A stretch of DNA of 20,676 bases from Ophiothrix spiculata (Eukaryota > Echinodermata > Ophiuroidea > Amphilepidida > Ophiotrichidae): the NCBI GenBank assembly GCA_000969725.1, contig JXSR01S043163.1. The stretch is one strand, 5' to 3'. This document shows, piece after piece, positions 19,351-20,676 of the stretch. Position numbers and translations under genes: made by a program. The first letter of the stretch is position 1. The number at the start of each line of letters is the position of its first letter. The notes beneath the pieces were generated by a model, which searched no databases, was not told the DNA's origin, and was given only the letters and a program-made list of their open reading frames with translations.

Positions 19351-20676
19351 AATAATAATAAATAATAATAATAAACGGGCATTTATATAGCGCCTCTCCC
19401 GGGGATCGAAGCACTTTACAATATTTAAAATACAAATTATAAACATGATGAACATCATTGACTTTAAAAAGACATATATATATACATAAACTTCGACTAT
19501 AAGACATAAATATACCACCAAAAGACTAATGATACATTTCCAAATACAAACTGCTGCAGAAGCAGGGATTTATAGATGGCCGCAGGTAAACTACCGGCAG
19601 CCTACTCTAAAGGTAAAATACCTTTGGAGCCTGTACAAAAGAAAATTCAATTTTAATAATAGATAATTTAGCACAATTAAAAATACATCATAGTTTCAGT
19701 TTAATACAAAGCAATACAACATCATTTCAATCGATGTCAGAACAACAGCAAGTGAATAAAATTAATTATCAGAAGGGAAAAGATGGGTTTTAAGCATCTT
19801 CTTAAATATTGAAATGTTTGGAGCTTGGCGAATATTTGATGGGAGTTTGTTCCAAAGTTTTAGGCCTATGACGGAAAAGGCAATGTCGCCAACAGCTCGT
19901 TTGATATATGGAACATGTAGCCTGGTTTTATCATGACATGACCTAAGGCCCTCTCTTCTAGGTTCGTGAAAATGGAGAAGGTCTTGGAGATACAAAGGTG
20001 CCTGTTTCTGGACACAATTGTACACATGCAGTAAAATCTTAAAATCTATCCGCTTCTGAACCGGCAACCAATGAAGCTCCAGAAATAAGGGCGAAGCACT
20101 GGTGCGCTTGTCAAAACAGTAAATAATGCGTGCAGCACGATTTTGCAGGGTTCGTACGGTCCTTGAGAGTCCTTGAAAATCCTTGAATTTGAAAACACCT
20201 TTTCAAGGCCTTGAAAGTTCTGGAAATTTGCACAGAGTCCTTGAAAGTCCTTGAAAATTGATAATTTATGGCTAACTGATCCCAAATTCAGCGAGTGGAT
20301 TGATGTCGGCAGGAACAAGAGTTCAGCATACTGCAAATTATGCTGTGGTAAGTCCTTGAAAATCATGCTTTTGGACCTTGAAAGTCATTGAAAAGTCTTG
20401 AATTTTAAAGGCTCCAAGGTGTACGAACCCTGATTTTGAAGCTTTTGAAGACATTGGACATTTCCAACGGACATGCCACCAAGTAAAGAGTTTCCGTAAT
20501 CCAGATGCGAAAGCACTAAAGATCGTACGGCATGTGCACACGTTTCACGATCAATAAACCTACGTATTCTTGCGATGTTTCCTTAGGTGAAAATTCACAT
20601 TGCGACACAGTAATGACACGTGTGTGTCCATTTTCAGACATGGATCAAGAATAATGCCCAAGTTCCGGATTGATTT
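19351..20676 (-). mobile_element. CR1/L2-like LINE, 3' part (runs off the window)
   Basis: On the minus strand the protein begins at the window edge with SIRNLGIILDPCLKMDTHVS and continues through NIARIRRFIDRETCAHAVRS, LDYGNSLLGG and LQKLQNRAARIIYCFDKRTS. It then reads LELHWLPVQKRIDFKILLHV, DIAFSVIGLKLWNKLPSNIR and MLKTHLFPSDN, with a stop at about 19762. These are the post-catalytic and C-terminal blocks of CR1/L2-group reverse transcriptases; the catalytic part lies beyond 20676. One extra A in a short A-run near 20578-20580 shifts the frame between HLR and NIARIRR, and a MITE at 20146-20432 splits Q-N from R-A-A-R. The 3' UTR ends with the typical GTAAAGTGCTTCGA and GGCGCTATATAAAT, then an (ATT)n tail (19351-19374 as AAT on the + strand). 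Non-functional. Confidence 0.9.
20146..20432 (+). mobile_element. hAT-like MITE nested in the LINE, with transposase exon remnant
   Basis: Perfect 12-bp ends CAGGGTTCGTAC / GTACGAACCCTG (287 bp) are flanked by the 6-bp duplication ATTTTG (20140-20145, 20433-20438). Removing the element and one duplicate restores the LINE reading frame exactly. CCTTGA occurs eight times, concentrated in both subterminal regions, as expected of transposase-binding repeats. In the middle, 20269-20347 (+) reads WLTDPKFSEWIDVGRNKSSA then YCKLCCG, followed by a GTAAGT donor. The W..D..F..W ... C..C pattern resembles the zinc-finger N-terminus of hAT-type proteins, so this is probably a leftover 5' exon of the parent transposase. 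CAGGG ends support hAT. Confidence 0.85.

Noticed and set aside
19280-19521. Minus-strand open frames of 75 and 63 codons
   Set aside because: They lie in the 3' UTR and (ATT)n tail of the LINE and are low-complexity.

Overview
This is animal nuclear DNA, not a prokaryotic or organellar region. It is AT-rich, has no long uninterrupted genes, and holds twelve short coding exons bounded by GT/AG splice sites in mutually consistent phase. Joined, they encode about 406 residues that I recognise as the N-terminal-to-central part of tubulin-specific chaperone D (TBCD, tubulin folding cofactor D). The gene runs on the + strand and enters and leaves the window, so its first and last exons lie outside. 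The kinds of LINE 3' ends, tRNA-derived SINE and very abundant MITEs suggest a marine invertebrate, perhaps a deuterostome such as an echinoderm. That placement is inference; no species is claimed.

Layout. 1-1446: a possible 5' end of a divergent gene (1-137, minus strand), then a MITE that has tandemly amplified its own interior (789-1206). 1447-18866: TBCD exons a to l. Introns make up over 90 percent of this span and are packed with mobile elements: a hAT-like 1.1-kb element (2667-3768), inverted-repeat MITEs (4552-4840, 5910-6334, 8239-8738, 9374-9809, about 11651-12042, 13448-13753, 14767-15130, 15660-16592), a 666-bp near-complete foldback (16669-17334), three decayed tRNA-type SINE copies, a sense LINE 3' end just before exon e, and an antisense RTE-like LINE fragment between 12-bp target duplications in intron k. 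18867-20676: the next TBCD intron, holding the 3' part of an antisense CR1/L2-like LINE that was itself broken by a hAT-like MITE with a 6-bp target duplication.

The most unusual feature is in the intron before exon i (12684-13317). A tandem array of eight units, mostly 81 bp, copies the branch-point/polypyrimidine/AG region together with the first about 43 bases of exon i. The gene therefore shows the spliceosome up to nine near-identical 3' splice sites in a row. The unit length is a multiple of three, and use of the last decoy would add 27 in-frame residues to TBCD. A second duplication, in the intron before exon c, also ends flush against a 3' splice site.

I found no complete new gene system. 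The interest lies in how repeats have reshaped the splice sites and potential pre-mRNA folding of one housekeeping gene.
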